Shown one piece after another: positions 40,659 to 52,258 of a stretch of DNA of 64,000 nucleotides. Every line of letters starts with the position of its first letter. Positions within the stretch are counted from its first letter, which is position 1. The stretch is from Sipunculus nudus (taxonomy: Eukaryota; Annelida; Sipuncula; Golfingiida; Sipunculidae). Below the pieces are notes generated by a model. The model was not told the origin of the DNA, did not search any database, and saw only the letters and a list, made by a program, of their open reading frames with translations. The stretch spans positions 25,567,839-25,631,838 of the forward strand of contig CM049316.1 of NCBI GenBank assembly GCA_026874595.1. Reading direction: 5' to 3'. The position numbers and the translations under genes were made by a program.

Positions 40659-41530
40659 GTAAAGTAAAAAACGTGCCATTCTGTTATTCAATATGTAATG
40701 CTCTGTCCCCAGGTGAGATTTAAGAAAACTGTCATTTTAACTGTGTAAGATACTGTGGTTGAGTTTTTGTCCACGAAGGTTCAAGTTCGCGATGTTCGCG
40801 AAATGGAAGTTTTCTCGAAGTTAAAACCTTCGTGAATATGACTAATCTTCTACAAAAATGAATAGCCGCTTACACTATAGCTTATCATTGGCATATCATA
40901 ATGCTAAATATTAAGTGCCTGACACTTCAATTTTAATCTATCTTTATGTAAATTGTGAAGAAAATATTGATAATATAAAGTGTATCAAATCTTTCGTATA
41001 TCTGCCTCAATTGAAGAATAAATTTTCCGTCCGTTAAATGTATAAGATTGTGCTCACATATCAGGTAAAAATTAAAAATAGTTATGTAATTGTGTACTTA
41101 TATGTAAAGTCATAGCGCCAAAAATTAAACCATCGCGAAACATTGAAGAATTCGAAATCGCGAATATTTAACCTTGTGAATATGAAACCAAGCACAGTAT
41201 CCTCCAGTGTGCCTTGGTAAAGGTATATATTCCTGTGTTATTCAATATCTACTGCTCTATACCCAGGTAATGTATAAAAACTGTGTCGCTTAAACTATAT
41301 AAAATATACCCACATTTTGCACAGTAAAAGCGAAAAATGTGTTTCGAAGTGATATAAGGTAATACTACTCTAAGCCCCATTTTTACTGCATTAAATACAC
41401 TCGCGTTGAAGAGGTGAAGTTAAAAACGTCTCTTTTTTTAATTTAATATGTAATTTCCTCTCCCAGGTTAGGTACGAAAAAGGTGTCATTTTAACAGTAT
41501 AAAATATATGCTCTCTAGTGCACAGAAAGT
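40644..41530 (+). repeat. three diverged copies of the exon 2 donor region
   Basis: Copies start at about 40644, 41202 and 41399. Shared order: CTCCAGT(A/G)TG, GGTAAAG, a run with TTATTCAATAT, TGCTCT, CCCAGGT, then TTTTAAC and TATAAAATAT. The first copy includes the last 15 coding bases and the real donor; the other two are intronic. A MITE (40753-41197) separates copies 1 and 2. Confidence 0.7.
40753..41197. mobile_element. Tc1/mariner-like MITE (445 bp)
   Basis: It starts CTGTGGTTGAG and ends AAGCACAG, flanked on each side by TA. Imperfect inverted ends run for about 55 bp and include TTCGCGA blocks (TTCGCGATGTTCGCGAAATG at the left, the complement at the right). Non-coding. Confidence 0.7.
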
Positions 41531-42560
41531 ATGAAGACCTGTGGGGAATATATACTTGACATATTTGCTCCGCGATACCCAGGATAAGGATATCTGCTAT
41601 TTTCGTTTTACGTTACTTCATATTACCGGGCAAACTATGTCCATAAACACTGTTGTCATGTAAGCGTGTGACGGAAAGTGTCACGTTGGGTTTCATATAA
41701 TTTGGGATAATGCCTCTAATTAATTATATATGGAATGTTGCTGATTTTTCCTTAGTTTCTTGTTTCTATGCTGAGCCATTATGGCTGCTCGTCCTAACGC
41801 CAATTCCCCCAGTCTGAGTTACTTACATATAAAACTGTCACCACGGTCATTTCGTTTCGGGTTCGTTATCTCTCATGCTTTTGGCTACCATAAACAGTCT
41901 ATGGTATATACCAGGTGGTAGTTTTGTCATTTAATTCTCTATTGTGTCTCGGATTATAAAATTAGTTTTCATCATTTCCTATCATCTACCGCACTTTTTT
42001 CCACCAAACTTTAGCAGGGATGGGACATTGGCCAGGAATTAGCCCATTAAACCCGGGTGCCGATATGTATGCGGTCTATTGACTGCATTCTTGTTGTTGA
42101 TTCATTACGACTCGCTTATAATGTCAGTCATCATATTGGTTATCGGCTTAGTAAGCCGACCAGTTATCACAGAAACATCAATATTTATGTAACCTAACCT
42201 GTACAGGGCTTTCCAATTTCTTTCTTTTACCGTCTCCAATGAAACTGCGTTCCTCAAAATTCCTCATTAAAAAAAAAACTTTATTATTTCAAATATAGAT
42301 TAAAGGTACGTAATTCTAATGCTCTCCGTGCGGGACATAATTTGCACTGTCATAATTTGCTTTAACCAAGTATGTCATGGTGAAGGAAATGAAGCTTCCT
42401 TCACCTGTCAATTTAACTATGTCTAATGGCCATATGGTTCAATACACAAAATATATTAAATACAAACGGAGGGATTATAGTCATAATATGACATGTTTTG
42501 GTTGTAATAATAAGTCAAAACGGATAAGATGTGGGACAGCGTGAACCTCGTAAATATGCA

Positions 42561-42764
42561 CAGGGGGATCCAGGATTTAGGGAAAAGGGGGGGGGGCAGG
42601 ATGATTAATGATAAACACCTAAGAATGGTCACCGGGTCCGAAAAAGGGTAAGGGGGTGGGTGTCCAGACCGCAAAAAATGTTCCCGAAACCATACAAAAG
42701 GTTGCGGGGGCTGAAAAGGGGAGAGGGTCCAGACCCCCTGGAACCCCCTCTAGATCCGCTTCTG
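42561..42764 (+). mobile_element. short element with GGATCCAG termini, copy 2 (204 bp)
   Basis: It starts CAGGGGGATCCAGGATTTAG and ends AACCCCCTCTAGATCCGCTT then CTG, an imperfect inverted repeat. It contains poly-G and the block GGATGATTAATGATAAA shared with the copy at 17861. Confidence 0.65.
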
Positions 42765-43980
42765 ATGCAGCTCTTGGTCAGCTCTTGTCCTCACGAATCT
42801 CTGCAATCTCTGATCAGCCTAACTAAATGCTGCAGAGTCGTAAAATTGCAGCTAGCTGTATCCTCTAGTCCAAAACATACCTTGCAGAGCAGACGGGACA
42901 GCAGCATGGCTTGATATACAGCAGAACCTCTCGTTGTCCCAGCAGATATAATAGAGTATACAGAGTATGCATGCTGCAACACGTTTTGATCTGAAAATAC
43001 ATACATTGTGACCGTGACTCGTGCACGGCGTTATAGAAATAATGCATGGAGCTCATTACGGACACAATTGAACTTGCGTTAGTCCTTAAAACGTTTCCAA
43101 TACTGTGACAACAATTTCCTTCATTAAGCCTATAACGGCGACATGGATGCGACAAAATGGTGATCAGGCGATAATATGCATACGTAACAGTATTGTCAAC
43201 CTGATGCTTAAACTGCATGGTCGTGGGAGAAATAGGCTTTGGACGAGTTATATGGCAGTAGCGTGCCACACATTTCATAAATTGGCATACTTTTATAAGA
43301 GACTCGGGCTACAAGTGCTTTATTAGAAAATGAATAAATAATCAAAGTAAAGAAACTCTATCATTGTTTAAAGGTATATCAAGATCTTAATAATAACGGT
43401 GCAATTCATTACCAATCTATTGTGACAAAGCAAATCTTTCCATAATTTTGATCATAATTGACCAGATATGGGGATGGACCTGAAAGCTTTGATCCGGTGA
43501 TAGTCCATGGGCCTCTGTTTACACATGTTGCCTTATATATACAGTCTTCAGAGGCAAACAACGAGACTGGACTAGACAAACATGCTGCCACGTACATCTG
43601 TGTTAATGCCAGATCTGTTGATAAACACTTCGATTTCGTCAGCCTGTGTATACGTAGTGAACATCATCTATTATATGAGATTACTAATATGTTTAAGCAA
43701 ACAGAAAGGGCTAGTCTATATAACCAATCGAAGTAGGCAAATATCCACCCCTAAATTGACACGGGACACCATGAAAAATGATCGTGTTGTCGACATGGAT
43801 GTGCACTTATTGCGTGGTCCTGTGTCCAGATATCACAAATGAAACGAAAGGTTATAACTCCTGAAATATATCTGGATCTAGTACAGAAGGAGAAATGATA
43901 ATAAATCAATCTTATCAAATGATTACTCCCTTCCTCATTCAAAAGATAATGTAACTAACATGTTATTGACCTGCCCATGA

Positions 43981-44021
<41 letters not shown>

Positions 44022-44732
44022 TATATATATGCATAAAAAGATACATTAATTGATTTTTTTATAATTTTCTGATAGCTTATTTCTAAGCATTAATATACAT
44101 TTATTAACCTTAGGAGACGTCATGTTCTTGTTTAGTATGCGTGTTCCATAATTAATTATAGAATTTAAAATGCAGAACAATTAATTCGACGATAAATTAC
44201 ATTTACATTTTGCAGATGTGTGGTTTTCATGACCGTTTGTATAATAGTTCACTGAATTCCATTGTGCAGATTTTAATATCCATCAGGTCTCGGTGGATAG
44301 TTTCAACAAAATATATGAATACCTGATTATTAATTGATGTATTAATACATGTATAAATAAAAAATAGAACTCTTTATAATTCCCATATGCTCTCATTACT
44401 TTTAATATGATATAAAAGTATAGAATTTTGTCAGAAGGAAACAAAATGATTGTTATATCTAAATACATAGCCTAAAATTCTCATTGACCCTTTCCTTATG
44501 GAATTCATATATTCCCCTGACTGCTAATTGGTATGCAAGATGACAATACTCTCCAACTTGTACTCATGTCTGGTCTTCCCCCTTTGACAGGTTTGCTCAA
44601 AAATAATATAATGCTTGCAAGACATCCAATAATTCCTCTTTACACCTGTAGTGTACGAGTTTTATTAAAGAAAATTCCGAAATATATAGTATATGGGTAT
44701 CGGTGCGATGTCAATGTGGAACTTTCGTTTTA

Positions 44733-45038
44733 GGCCAAAAAAAATCAAAGGAATGGTTCCCAGGCACCGCCCGCGTCAATTTTAACCTCCCGCATCAAAA
44801 CTTTTTATTTTGATTTTCGTCTTTCGAAAAATAAGAATAATACAATTACGATAAGATTTCCTTTGTTATGTAGTGCTTTTACCTGTTTAGCCGTAAAATT
44901 TGTGTGTTTTCAGGCTTTTCCCTGATCATATGACATTTTTATCGAAACATACAAAAAAGGTCAAAAATAAAATATCGCCCGCCCCCACTGATTTCTGAAA
45001 AAAGTGCCTGAGAACCTTACCTTCTTTTTTCTTTGGCC
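44733..45038 (-). mobile_element. PIF/Harbinger-like MITE, copy 1 (306 bp)
   Basis: The ends are inverted repeats of about 35 bp that start GGCCAAA and include GGTTC(C/T)CAGGCAC. The element is flanked by TTA (44730-44732) and TTA (45039-45041). A 3-bp TWA target duplication is the PIF/Harbinger signature. It is collinear in reverse with 57521-57840. Non-coding. Confidence 0.8.
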
Positions 45039-46079
45039 TTACCATTCTTTGCATGTGCATATTGCTACAGACACCGAATATGAAATGTTCATTGCCTTTT
45101 AATAGAATGCACCAAATCATAACAAACAACTGAAAAGAATCTAGCATGTTAATGTTTCAATGTGTTTATTCTGAATTCTAAATGAGCATCTAAAACATAT
45201 AGGGATACCACTGCCTGTTTCATCTGTGTTTTAACGCTGATCTTTGGCATTTAAACAGGGATTAATCAATGTTCTTGGGCGGTTCGTTATGCGTGTAGAA
45301 CCTTGCAGCACCGACAGATCCGGCTTATCCATACGAACCCCTAAACATAATGAGGTGCCGTCACACTGACTTATCAACATCACCCAGCGCTGAAAAAAGT
45401 CTATTTGTCATGTGTGATATCCGGTCTAATCAACACGAGGTCGGTGGATCATTTTCCAACTCCAACTAAAAAATGGTTTTACCCACAAAAAAACACTGCA
45501 TCCTTGGCGCGGCCAGCGCCTGTTTTCCATAGCCGCCCTTGTGTCATAGATCCCATACTTGAGTACACAGCTAATTAAGTCCGGGTCAATAGAGGGTCTG
45601 CTCATCAAGCAAGTGAACGGTGAATTCAAGCGGGAGACAATTTGGTGTTTTACGGCTGGCTGCCTGATGGTACGCACTCAATCAGTGAGGAACTTGCTCG
45701 CTAAGTCATGTATAGCTTGCTGGGCTCAGAAGAGACTTCGTTAGGGATGCCTAAGACCTTTTACTCGCTGTATTAATCTCTTGAATGAGCAATCCGATGT
45801 GAATGTTCAAAGTTGATTTCTTCCCCACAAAGATCTCTAGGAATTAACTACTCCATGAATAATTTATAAATGAAAAACTGCTTTTTTCAACCTAGATCCG
45901 TGACCTACCGGCCCCACTGTCTATTGAACCAGGATGAAAGTGAGCAAGCATACGATTAGAATAATCTCATTAGTACACTATCTGGATTTCAGGTTTTACA
46001 TGTGTGGCCTAGAAATAAACCGTCGTTGAGACATTAAAGCGAAACTGTTAGCTTTTTATACTTTTTTTACCATTTTGCC

Positions 46080-46160
46080 GACGCTAAACTGACGTGGATC
46101 GAACCGATGACTATCAGTTCTAAAGTTCAATGTCTTGACGCCCTATACACCCTTTTAAAG
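46080..46160 (-). mobile_element. SINE-like tRNA head
   Basis: On the minus strand a perfect box B GGTTCGATCC (46105-46096) follows GGGCGTCAAGACATTGAACT at roughly tRNA spacing. The cloverleaf stems are poor, so it is a tRNA-derived repeat rather than a tRNA gene. Confidence 0.4.
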
Positions 46161-46808
46161 CTACTTGATACAGCAGTTTTGGTCCATAGTCTGTGAAAAA
46201 TGAAGCACTACCCTTCCCCCAGAGGTCATTTGTCCTCAAAACGAACCTCTACTAGTTAGGACACTGGGACGGTAGGAAATACTTGACTCAACTGTCAAAC
46301 ACTAAGTTCAAAATGTGTCCCATTTCAAGGAAACACTGTCTGTTTTCATTTTACAGGTGCATTCTTGCAAGCTATTACTTAATCCATGCAATTTTAACCA
46401 CAAAGACACCGATGTTTATGTACATTGACTTGATACAATTCTTGTCCAATATGTTTGAACAGACTACATGGTACTTTTCAATACTTTAACACCAACGCCA
46501 TCTGTGTATTCATTTAGAAGCCGCGGGCATGAAAGGGGTCAGATTCTGACGCCTACAAACCTTAAACAGCAGAGTCGTACTCTTGTAAGTCCGTTTGTGC
46601 ACAGTTTGATGAAACACGTCTGAGGTCAACATAATATTTGATGGTTTACTTAGAATGGCAGGGAAGACATCGCTGGTGTTTATAGACAACACTGGTATTA
46701 CGGTATGGTTCTTAGCTTTCGTAATGTATTAAGGTTTCATTTGGACAATCATTAAACATCTTCGTGAATGAAAGAGGGGCTTATAGGGGTTGATGAGTAT
46801 ATTTCTTT

Positions 46809-47177
46809 TAGGGCTGTATCAATATCGATTTATCGATACATATCGATACACCACATTGATACGGTTACCGATACGCTGTTCTTGCTGTATCATCGTACCG
46901 ATGAAACACAGAAAATGCTTACAAATATAGATATAAGTCATAAAACCCTAATTTAAATTATAGTCCTAGTTATTTTAAAAGGTTATGCTGTATTCAGTTC
47001 CTGGTGCTTTCAAGACAAGTCGGTGCGTGTGAGCGGTCATAGACTTATATATCACGGTCTTATCACAGCTTTTAATCAGAAATGATACACAAAGAAAAAT
47101 AAAGCGTATCGTCAATACGTATGAGTATCACTTAAAGTATATTGCAATATGTATCGACTGACCGATACCCAACCCTA
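46809..47177 (+). mobile_element. hAT-like MITE, copy 2 (369 bp)
   Basis: It starts TAGGGCTGTATC and ends GATACCCAACCCTA. The flanking 8-mers ATTTCTTT and ATTTCTTG match at seven positions, the 8-bp duplication expected for hAT. Many GTATCGATA-like words lie near both ends. No transposase frame. Confidence 0.78.
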
Positions 47178-48879
47178 ATTTCTTGATTTTGATTTTGGTC
47201 GTTTTCTTTCAGGGTCCGCTTAATGTCTGATATTGTCGATTTTCAATAACTGATTTTCGGGTACAATATTAGACCCAGATCACAGATGTGTTCCTGATGT
47301 TTATTTTTTACCTTGCCTAATTCCCAAGGTAGGACACACTATAGCGGATTTCCCGTTATCACACAGTTGCGGGCTTCAGAACACTTAATATACAAAGGAG
47401 AATCCCCAACAGGGAAGCATAACGTTTAAGCACATTTTATATTATAATTACATACATATAATATATTACATAAATACACGTTCTTATTTTGTCATCGGAC
47501 CAAATCAAATTTAACGTTTAAAAATCTAAAGCCCTATCTCTCTTTACATAAAACAGTACCTCTGTGTTTGATAGAGTACAAAAACAAGTCAAAGGAAATT
47601 AAAATTGGGAATGAAATCTAAGTAATGTTGAGCAAAATCTTGTTACATTGCACATTGGTCCCTTTTGGCAGGGAGAGTAGCTAACTAGAGTAATATATAT
47701 GTACAGCAGATTGTCTAATGCCTAGTTTTGTAGAGTTATATCCTTATTTTCTCTCTGCCTCCTGCCTAATTCAGCTATTGGGAGAACATGGGGGGTGATT
47801 TAGGTATACCGGACGGTTCCGTTGATCTTATAACCACCCTTGGGGCTTCTATCGGTCGTCGGCCAGATTCCAATTGCCGCGTCTGCAACTTCCGGCCTCA
47901 AGGCATTATGGGCCACACGGAATTACTAACCTGATAAGTTCAAACCGAATAACAGAGATAATACAATTTACCATATCTGAGTGTATGACTTTGGACGTTG
48001 GCGACCTTTACAAACTGAATTATAAAATACCACCAACTGCTCAGTAATGGTATTTTGCTGTTAGCGGTGTTAAGAGACATGTTCAACTCCTGGGGACACA
48101 TTCTTTGACATTTAAAAAAAACAGGCGCATCTCTGCCTAGAAAGACGCTTTCATATTTAAAAGATATACTGTTTATATGTCGAAGAATAAAGAAATATTT
48201 TTTTCGAAAAGAATGTATAATCCATGATTTATTGTGAGAGAAATGGTATTTATACAGTCCATTCACTGAAATCGCTCAAAAGCATTTTCCCCATGAAAAA
48301 CAGGTAGGAAATTTATAAGGTTTGTATAGCCGTCGAATTGCATAAATTGAGTCCATATTGCAATAATATTAAATATTTGATAAATCATCTATTTACATTA
48401 TTATATATTAGAGACTGCTGTGTAGCACTAATTCATAAAAGATGCCTCGTCTTAGATATCATAACTATTTATACTGTCCATGTAAATCAAATACAGTTTA
48501 AATATATTGTTATACCTCCGTCCGCCAGGTGGCAAGAGGTCCTATACTTTATCCTTTGTTTGTCTGTCAGCAAATTTACGCAAACAGTTCCGAATAGATT
48601 TTTTTATAAAAGTTGTGGAGGGTCACTTAACAAAACACTAAATGGATATAACTATTATATTTTGGAGGTAACCTGTACCATCATAAAAACTTAATTCAAA
48701 GGATTATGTCCTACTGTAACGGCTACTGATCGGTATAAGTAGCTTCATTTTAACTGGTAGTAATCTGGAATTGGGTTGTTGAACCTTGACAAGTGTATAG
48801 ACCTATATACAGCAAACACCATCCTGGCCTGGCTTCGGTTTCACGTCATCGACAACATCATGTTATACTCTGGCGTAAT

Positions 48880-48975
48880 GCATGGTTAGGGGCGCTGGTT
48901 CTGAACGTTGTTACCGCCTTCTGCTCTGAGACTCCGAGCTAAAGTCTTTACCACAAGGGTTCGCCCTCACCAACC
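48880..48975 (+). repeat. possible tRNA-derived repeat
   Basis: GGTTAGGGGCGCTGG resembles a box A region and GGGTTCGCCCT (48958-48968) a box B, but about 70 bp apart, wider than usual. Stems do not pair convincingly. Weak call. Confidence 0.25.
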
Positions 48976-49994
48976 AGTAGTGAATTGGTACTGGATATGA
49001 ATATCCCTATACTGCATTTTATGGGTTGTATACTGGCTAGGGAAAATGCAAGAATGAAAAGGCCAAGACAATGAAGTCGGGTGAGACTGAAAGTCTACTG
49101 CTTTAATATGATTCCTCGAGAAATATTACACAACATTGATATCAAAGGGGGAAATATACACGTACGTTAAATTAAAAAACCAGTTCTGGGAGGATGCCAA
49201 GAATATATAGATAAAAGATTTTTATGACACACAAAAATAAATCCTCACGGAAATACAGAACTGTAAAATAAGAATAAATAAAATAAGAAAAATAAGATTA
49301 TACATGCTAATGTCAGAATCAGTATAGATCCGGAATAAATGGAAAAAAATGGAAAATTACCTAACACAGAGCAGAATAATTGGGCCCACTAACTAAAGGT
49401 AATCTCTTGAAGCTTTTGCCTACAAATGTTTAAATCAATTTATTTATAACATGTGGGGTACCCATCAAAGTTATTCAAACACATTCAATTAGAACATCTG
49501 GCAACAAAATTTTGCAAAGGGTGTTTTGTAACTAGTCAACTTTAAACTTCAACATTAACAACCAACCACATTAGGTTACATGATATTTTTTCGTTTGTCA
49601 ACATTGTTTTGTTTACTACCAGCTTGTAGAAAAACAGAGTCAAACATCCATCACAGAGGTGTTTTCTGAAAAAGGAATTACCCAGAGTTCTTTACTATAT
49701 ACAGAGGGTATGCCAGCAATCACAAACGTTTTACAGAAAGGTCAGGATAATATCTGATTTTAATAATGTTTTTTGTAGGTACAGTATGTAATGAATCACT
49801 GCTGATGTTATATATGATAGAACAAAAAAAACTTTATTCCTATCTACAAGAAAACATATACAAATGGACTTGGAACACAACACGCATGCTTAACCATACT
49901 TAAACCTAATGACCCTAGCTATATATCGGTGTAGTTTTTTTTTAATTTTGCTTAGTATAGAACTAAGCTAGCAACATAGGAAATGTGCCGCCAA

Positions 49995-50239
49995 CGGATC
50001 AGGTGTAACGAGGCGCCAGGAACGTGTTTTATTCATGTTTTAACCTAATCCAAGCTACGATGAGCAGATTCGCTTGACGCAAGCGCAGCTGAGCGGATTT
50101 CGAGTCTACTCGCTGTAGTGGGGGCACCGCAAGAAGCTCAGACAAACCGATTAAAGCGTGCGTCATGTGCTCCAATCTGCACATCTGAGAGACGAAGGTT
50201 TTTGGTCTAATCATAGACTGGTACCCCGCACCTGATCCG
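49995..50239. repeat. 245-bp segment bounded by an 11-bp perfect inverted repeat
   Basis: CGGATCAGGTG at 49995-50005 and CACCTGATCCG at 50229-50239. The interior is GC-rich relative to the intron and open for 72 codons on the minus strand. It may be a small element; target duplication not evident. Confidence 0.4.
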
Positions 50240-50696
50240 GCGCCCACAATAATATTTGCTCCGGTATATCAATTTAATAGAAGGCTGATCGATTAGGGAC
50301 AGTATATAAGTGCCGGGCTGATAGCTAATTTCGTCGGGCTGCCAGCGACAAAGGTATAGCTTATTGGACAGCGTATATGGAACGCCAAGCTATTCACTAT
50401 CTTTAATATCCATGGAACTGGGCTTAGCATTAGAAATAGATGCATAAGGAACCATTGATAAAAACAGTCACCAGGGTCGACGGGAAATTGGTGCTTTATG
50501 GGAGGAAGGGAAGTTTCAGATAACTAACGTAATGAGATATATTCCCCTCGCCCTTGCAGGCCCGCCATGATACGGAACGTACTGAGCATCATGGAGCACA
50601 TGTCTCTAGTATAGTCACTCGAGGGAAAATGAAGGTTTTATCTATTAGGGATAGATCATGCTGTTATGATTAATAATATTACGGTAATATATGATA

Positions 50697-51003
50697 CAGG
50701 GCTCGAAATTAGCAAAGGTTCCCACCGAACAGTTTGGTCCGGGTACGCAGATAATCCACCCAAGAATTTTACTATACCCCTCACATATGTATATATTTAC
50801 ACTTATTACTATGTTTTGCAATGTCTAAATTCACGAAAGGCCTCTCGCATTTACATTAGCTAGATGACACGTATGTTCTATTGCGGAGCTAACAAAACAT
50901 CTGCGTTATTCCCGCAAAATCGCAATCTACAAAAATATGTTGCAGGACCGCCGTCAAAATTGCAGGGCATATTCCGGTGGTCCAGCCGTAATTTCGAGCC
51001 CTG
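50697..51003. mobile_element. hAT-type MITE with CAGGGCTCGAAATTA ends (307 bp)
   Basis: The left end CAGGGCTCGAAATTA and right end TAATTTCGAGCCCTG are a perfect 15-bp inverted repeat. CAGGGCTCGAAA is a terminus typical of hAT elements in animals. The flanking 8-mers do not match, so the target duplication is lost or the ends were rearranged. Three overlapping small ORFs inside are chance. Confidence 0.8.
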
Positions 51004-51763
51004 TGGTATATTGTGTAAACTGCAGTTTGATTTATGTGACACATATGTACAGTTAGGTGTACAATGTAGGTGCACATGACCTTTGTTTTGGATTGTATCT
51101 GCAACCATATGCCTCGAAAGTTGTTACGCAGAGATATAAGTGCGTATGACTTAACCATCAAATTTATGCAAAATTAAAACCCAGAGTACTGACCAGACTT
51201 GCATTGTTCCTTCTTTTACAATACGTATACTTGTTACCGTGACACATTATGTGTGCAGTACAAGTTTGGTATTTCCAGCGTTTTATTTTTAATGCCATAT
51301 ATAGTAAATGTACCCTCACGGAAGACACAAAATAACAACGAATTTAAAAAAAAACTTAAGTTATTTTACACGCAGAACTATGATTTTAATTGATATTTTA
51401 ATGTGTATAATTATAACAGATTATTAACTGATTTTGTATGCTGTCGATTTCTCTGTCTCTCTTTCATGAATTTCCTTCTGCCCAATCACCCCCTCCGTCC
51501 CCACTCATTCGAAGTCATCGGGGTTGTTCTCTGTCTGTCTGTCTGTCTGTCTGTCGGTCTCTCTTTTTTCTCTCTCTCTACCTGTATTGGTAGAGCACAG
51601 AGCTCAAGCCTAATAAAATCTTGAATAAAGCATGTATTTTTTATCCTATTTCCACCTATTTCCCACTTTTATGTCGATTTTTTGCTCCCCTCTGCGCCTC
51701 CTCTGAATTCGTCCCTGGATACGATCTTTTGTTGATGTAACACTTTTTCTCTTTCTGTTACAG

Positions 51764-51873
51764 CTGATGCTTGAGTTGCTGCCTCCCACGCGGATGCTCT
51801 GTATTGTCAGACCCTGGTTTCAGCACATTGGTTTCTCTCTGGCCGCAGCCTGCCTGGTGTGGAAATCCTGGAG
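51764..51873 (+). CDS. class C GPCR exon 3 (ECL1, TM3)
   Basis: This exon has 110 bases, with acceptor CTTTCTGTTACAG and donor GTAAAA (phase 0 in, phase 2 out). It starts LMLELLPPTRMLC, which is ECL1 ending in the conserved TM3 cysteine (residue 70). It continues RPWFQHIGFSLAAACLVWKSW, a TM3 with the class C R-x-W-x-x-x-x-G-F core and the lysine (residue 91) at its cytoplasmic end. The following R comes from the split codon AG|G. This is the most diagnostic exon of the gene: the Cys, the GF pair and K-S-W-R together are hard to explain otherwise. Confidence 0.9.
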
Positions 51874-52000
51874 GTAAAAGCCACTTGCCATTTCAATACA
51901 TTAATTCACGAGTATCCTAACCTGTAGAACGGAAAATCTCAGATAAGGGCAGCTCACTCAAGAAAATTCTCTGCCAAAATCAATGTCCTCATTCGTTCTT

Positions 52001-52007
52001 TTTCTCT

Positions 52008-52043
<36 letters not shown>

Positions 52044-52175
52044 CTCTGTTTCTCTCTGTCTCTCCCTATCTCTGTCTCTCTCTCTCTCTCTGTGTCTGTC
52101 TGTCTCTCTCAAGCTCTCTCTCTACATTTCTCTCGTAAACTCATATATATATATTTTGATATATATATATATATA

Positions 52176-52228
<53 letters not shown>

Positions 52229-52258
52229 ATGTGAGGTTGTATGTGTATGTGTGTGATG
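52001..52258 (+). repeat. compound (CT)n, (TA)n, (TG)n microsatellite
   Basis: CT/GTCT repeats to 52135, then interrupted TA from 52143 and TG runs to about 52258. Confidence 0.9.

Larger units (their letters stand above)
40659..51763 (+). other. receptor intron 2 (11.1 kb)
   Basis: The largest intron, and a collecting ground for mobile elements (each listed separately). Stretches without listed elements, such as 41.5-42.5, 42.8-44.0, 45.1-46.0, 47.2-48.8 and 49.0-49.9 kb, are AT-rich with short unassigned ORFs on both strands. A TA array lies at 43985-44030 and (GTCT)n at about 51529-51557. I see no further class C exon here, and none is needed: exons 2 and 3 join TM2 to ECL1 directly. Confidence 0.6.

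Noticed and set aside
46080-46160. tRNA gene on the minus strand
   Set aside because: Box B is perfect but the acceptor and anticodon stems do not pair, so a SINE head is more likely. The same holds for 34216-34330.
48522-48534. CTCF-like motif CCGCCAGGTGGCA
   Set aside because: One mismatch to the vertebrate core. A single site is expected by chance and may lie in a repeat; there is no supporting context.
50864-51161. Three overlapping ORFs on both strands
   Set aside because: They overlap the 50697-51003 MITE and show no shared or known protein motif.
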